Of a DNA stretch of 64,000 nt, positions 62,350-64,000 are shown piece by piece (position 1 is the first letter of the stretch; each line of letters begins with the position of its first letter). The stretch comes from Methyloprofundus sedimenti (GTDB lineage Bacteria; Pseudomonadota; Gammaproteobacteria; Methylococcales; Methylomonadaceae). The translations under genes were made by a program, and so were the position numbers. The notes under the pieces are model-generated. The model ran no database searches. It was not told where the DNA came from and saw only the letters and a list, made by a program, of their open reading frames with translations. The stretch covers positions 1,138,896 to 1,202,895 of the forward strand of contig NZ_LPUF01000001.1 in assembly GCF_002072955.1 (NCBI RefSeq), read 5' to 3'.

Positions 62350-63438
62350 ATGATCTTTTTTGATCATAATGCCACAACACCAGTAGACGAAAGAGTGTTG
62401 GAAGTAATGCTGCCTTTTTTTAGCCGTTTTTATGCTAACCCCTCCAGTTTATATAAATTAGCCCGTCTTTCTCGTAGCGCAATTGATACAGCACGCGAGC
62501 AAGTGGCTCAATTGGTGAATGCACGACCTGAGCAAGTCATTTTTACCAGTGGCGGCACTGAAGCAAATAATTTAGCGTTAAAAGGTTGTCTGTCAAATGC
62601 TAAAATAATTACCTCGGCATTCGAACATCCCTCTATTCTGCAATCAGGCATTGCTGAGCTAGTTGGTGTAACCGAGCAAGGGTATATTGATCAGCACTCG
62701 CTTGCTCAATTTAATCAGCAGTTCGATCTGGCTTCATTTATGTTAGTTAATAATGAAACAGGTGTTATTCAAGATATCGCTAGTATCAGCAATATAATGA
62801 AGCAGCGAGGAGTCTTAATGCATACCGATGCAGTACAGGCAGCAGGAAAAATACCTGTCGATTTTCAAGCATTGGGTGTAGACCTAATGTCGCTTTCCAG
62901 TCACAAGATCTATGGCCCTAAAGGATGCGGCGCTTTAATTACGTCAACTGGGCAATTAAAAAAACCTCTTTTAACAGGAGGAGGGCAAGAAGCAGGTTTG
63001 CGCGCTGGAACGGAAAATGTACCGGCAATTGTAGGCTTTGGTAAAGCAGCAGAGTTAGCATGTGTTGAATTAGAGGCACGCCGTCAGCATTGCTTTCAAC
63101 TCAAAACACACTTAGAACAACAATTGCTCGATTTTCCAGAAATAAGGGTGTTTGCTAAAGAGAGTAATCGTGTCGCCAATACAGTGCAGTTTGGAGTACA
63201 AAACTGCGTGGGTGAAATGTTGTTAATGTTGCTGGATCGACAAAATATTGCAGTATCAAGCGGTTCGGCTTGTGCGAGTAATGAACAGTCCGCTAGCCAT
63301 GTATTATTGGCTATGGAAGTTGAAGAAAACCTTGCAAAGTCAGCGATTCGAGTTAGTTTAGGGAAGGATAATACCCTAGATGAAGTAGATTATTTTGTGC
63401 AAAAATTGAGACAAATTTTGACTGGCTTAAGTTGTTAG
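62350..63438 (+). CDS. iscS: Cysteine desulfurase (IscS/NifS type)
   Basis: A 362-residue PLP enzyme. It has the N-terminal DHNATTPVD, H93 (SAFEHPS) and the PLP lysine K186 in SSHKIYGPKG. C308 in SSGSACASN is the persulfide cysteine. Canonical IscS is about 404 residues, so this is a shorter NifS-like member that keeps every catalytic residue. It removes sulfur from cysteine for Fe-S cluster assembly. It begins 21 bp after iscR, a usual isc order. iscU and others should follow, but instead an IS3 remnant fills the window end. Confidence 0.9.
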   Translation: MIFFDHNATTPVDERVLEVMLPFFSRFYANPSSLYKLARLSRSAIDTAREQVAQLVNARPEQVIFTSGGTEANNLALKGCLSNAKIITSAFEHPSILQSGIAELVGVTEQGYIDQHSLAQFNQQFDLASFMLVNNETGVIQDIASISNIMKQRGVLMHTDAVQAAGKIPVDFQALGVDLMSLSSHKIYGPKGCGALITSTGQLKKPLLTGGGQEAGLRAGTENVPAIVGFGKAAELACVELEARRQHCFQLKTHLEQQLLDFPEIRVFAKESNRVANTVQFGVQNCVGEMLLMLLDRQNIAVSSGSACASNEQSASHVLLAMEVEENLAKSAIRVSLGKDNTLDEVDYFVQKLRQILTGLSC

Positions 63439-63507
63439 CTAATTCTAATATGGTTGGCACAAAATGTAGTAATTATCATAGTAGTTTCAAGTTCGACTTG
63501 TCCGGGC

Positions 63508-63910
<403 letters not shown>

Positions 63911-64000
63911 CTAAAAAAATTGACTATTACAGTGTTAACAGAAACGAATACTGTGCAGGGAGGTAATTTGAATGCTGAACGATTGTTTGATTTAAAAACG

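Overview
The window looks like part of a gammaproteobacterial chromosome. The evidence is the housekeeping content and order: tamA-tamB, sdaA, a type II-like citrate synthase, suhB, trmJ-cysE-iscR-iscS and a HdeD-like protein. Dispersed palindromic repeats, a REP/RAYT remnant, an Lcl-type secreted protein and an Anbu/transglutaminase cluster would fit a methanotroph-like (Methylococcales-type) genome, but that placement is a guess and no marker here proves it. No rRNA, tRNA or CRISPR array was recognised.

Region 1 (1-30.4 kb) is a decaying defence island. It opens with a type I restriction-modification operon: the 3' part of one hsdM, a DUF1016 PD-(D/E)XK nuclease, a second hsdM, hsdS and hsdR, nearly all overlapping or within a few bases. 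An AT-rich gene for a 989-residue protein with an AlbA_2-like N-terminus and a NACHT/STAND ATPase follows 50 bp later. Next come wreckage (a type III restriction C-terminus and a HipA-like kinase cut by an IS30-family element), a 1 kb gene-poor stretch, a secreted Lcl-domain protein, a group II intron with its reverse transcriptase/maturase, and a secreted lipase gene split by an IS66-family element with an 8-bp target duplication. A degenerate IS30 relative ends exactly at the start codon of a second type I operon, hsdM-hsdS-fic-hsdR. Its hsdR is interrupted by a second copy of the same 1095-bp IS30 element with a 3-bp duplication. Removing the element and one duplication copy restores a 1004-codon frame, so this system probably still methylates but no longer restricts. 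A 241-bp MITE with perfect 18-bp ends sits directly after that hsdR.

Region 2 (30.4-44 kb) is ordinary chromosome: a LapA-like membrane protein, a decayed reading frame, a DHH phosphoesterase, an RlmI-like methyltransferase, a HdeD-like membrane protein, the outer-membrane translocation pair tamA-tamB, a solitary ParA/MobD-like ATPase, L-serine dehydratase and citrate synthase. The sdaA/gltA gap carries a second, partial copy of the MITE and two back-to-back palindromes.

Region 3 (44.4-55 kb) is a peptide-ligase/protease cluster. It holds a 1136-residue transglutaminase-DUF2126 protein, an ATP-grasp plus alpha-E fusion, a second transglutaminase-like protease, the proteasome-like peptidase Anbu, then on the other strand separate alpha-E and circularly permuted ATP-grasp genes. 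It therefore holds two parallel ATP-grasp/alpha-E sets around one Anbu.

Region 4 (55-64 kb) has a SHOCT protein, an IS1595-family element with an 8-bp duplication, a fatty acid desaturase, suhB, trmJ-cysE and iscR-iscS. iscR is preceded by a recognisable IscR-type half-site and promoter, but its frame is broken by the apparent loss of one G in a G run. The window ends in a degenerate IS3-family transposase.
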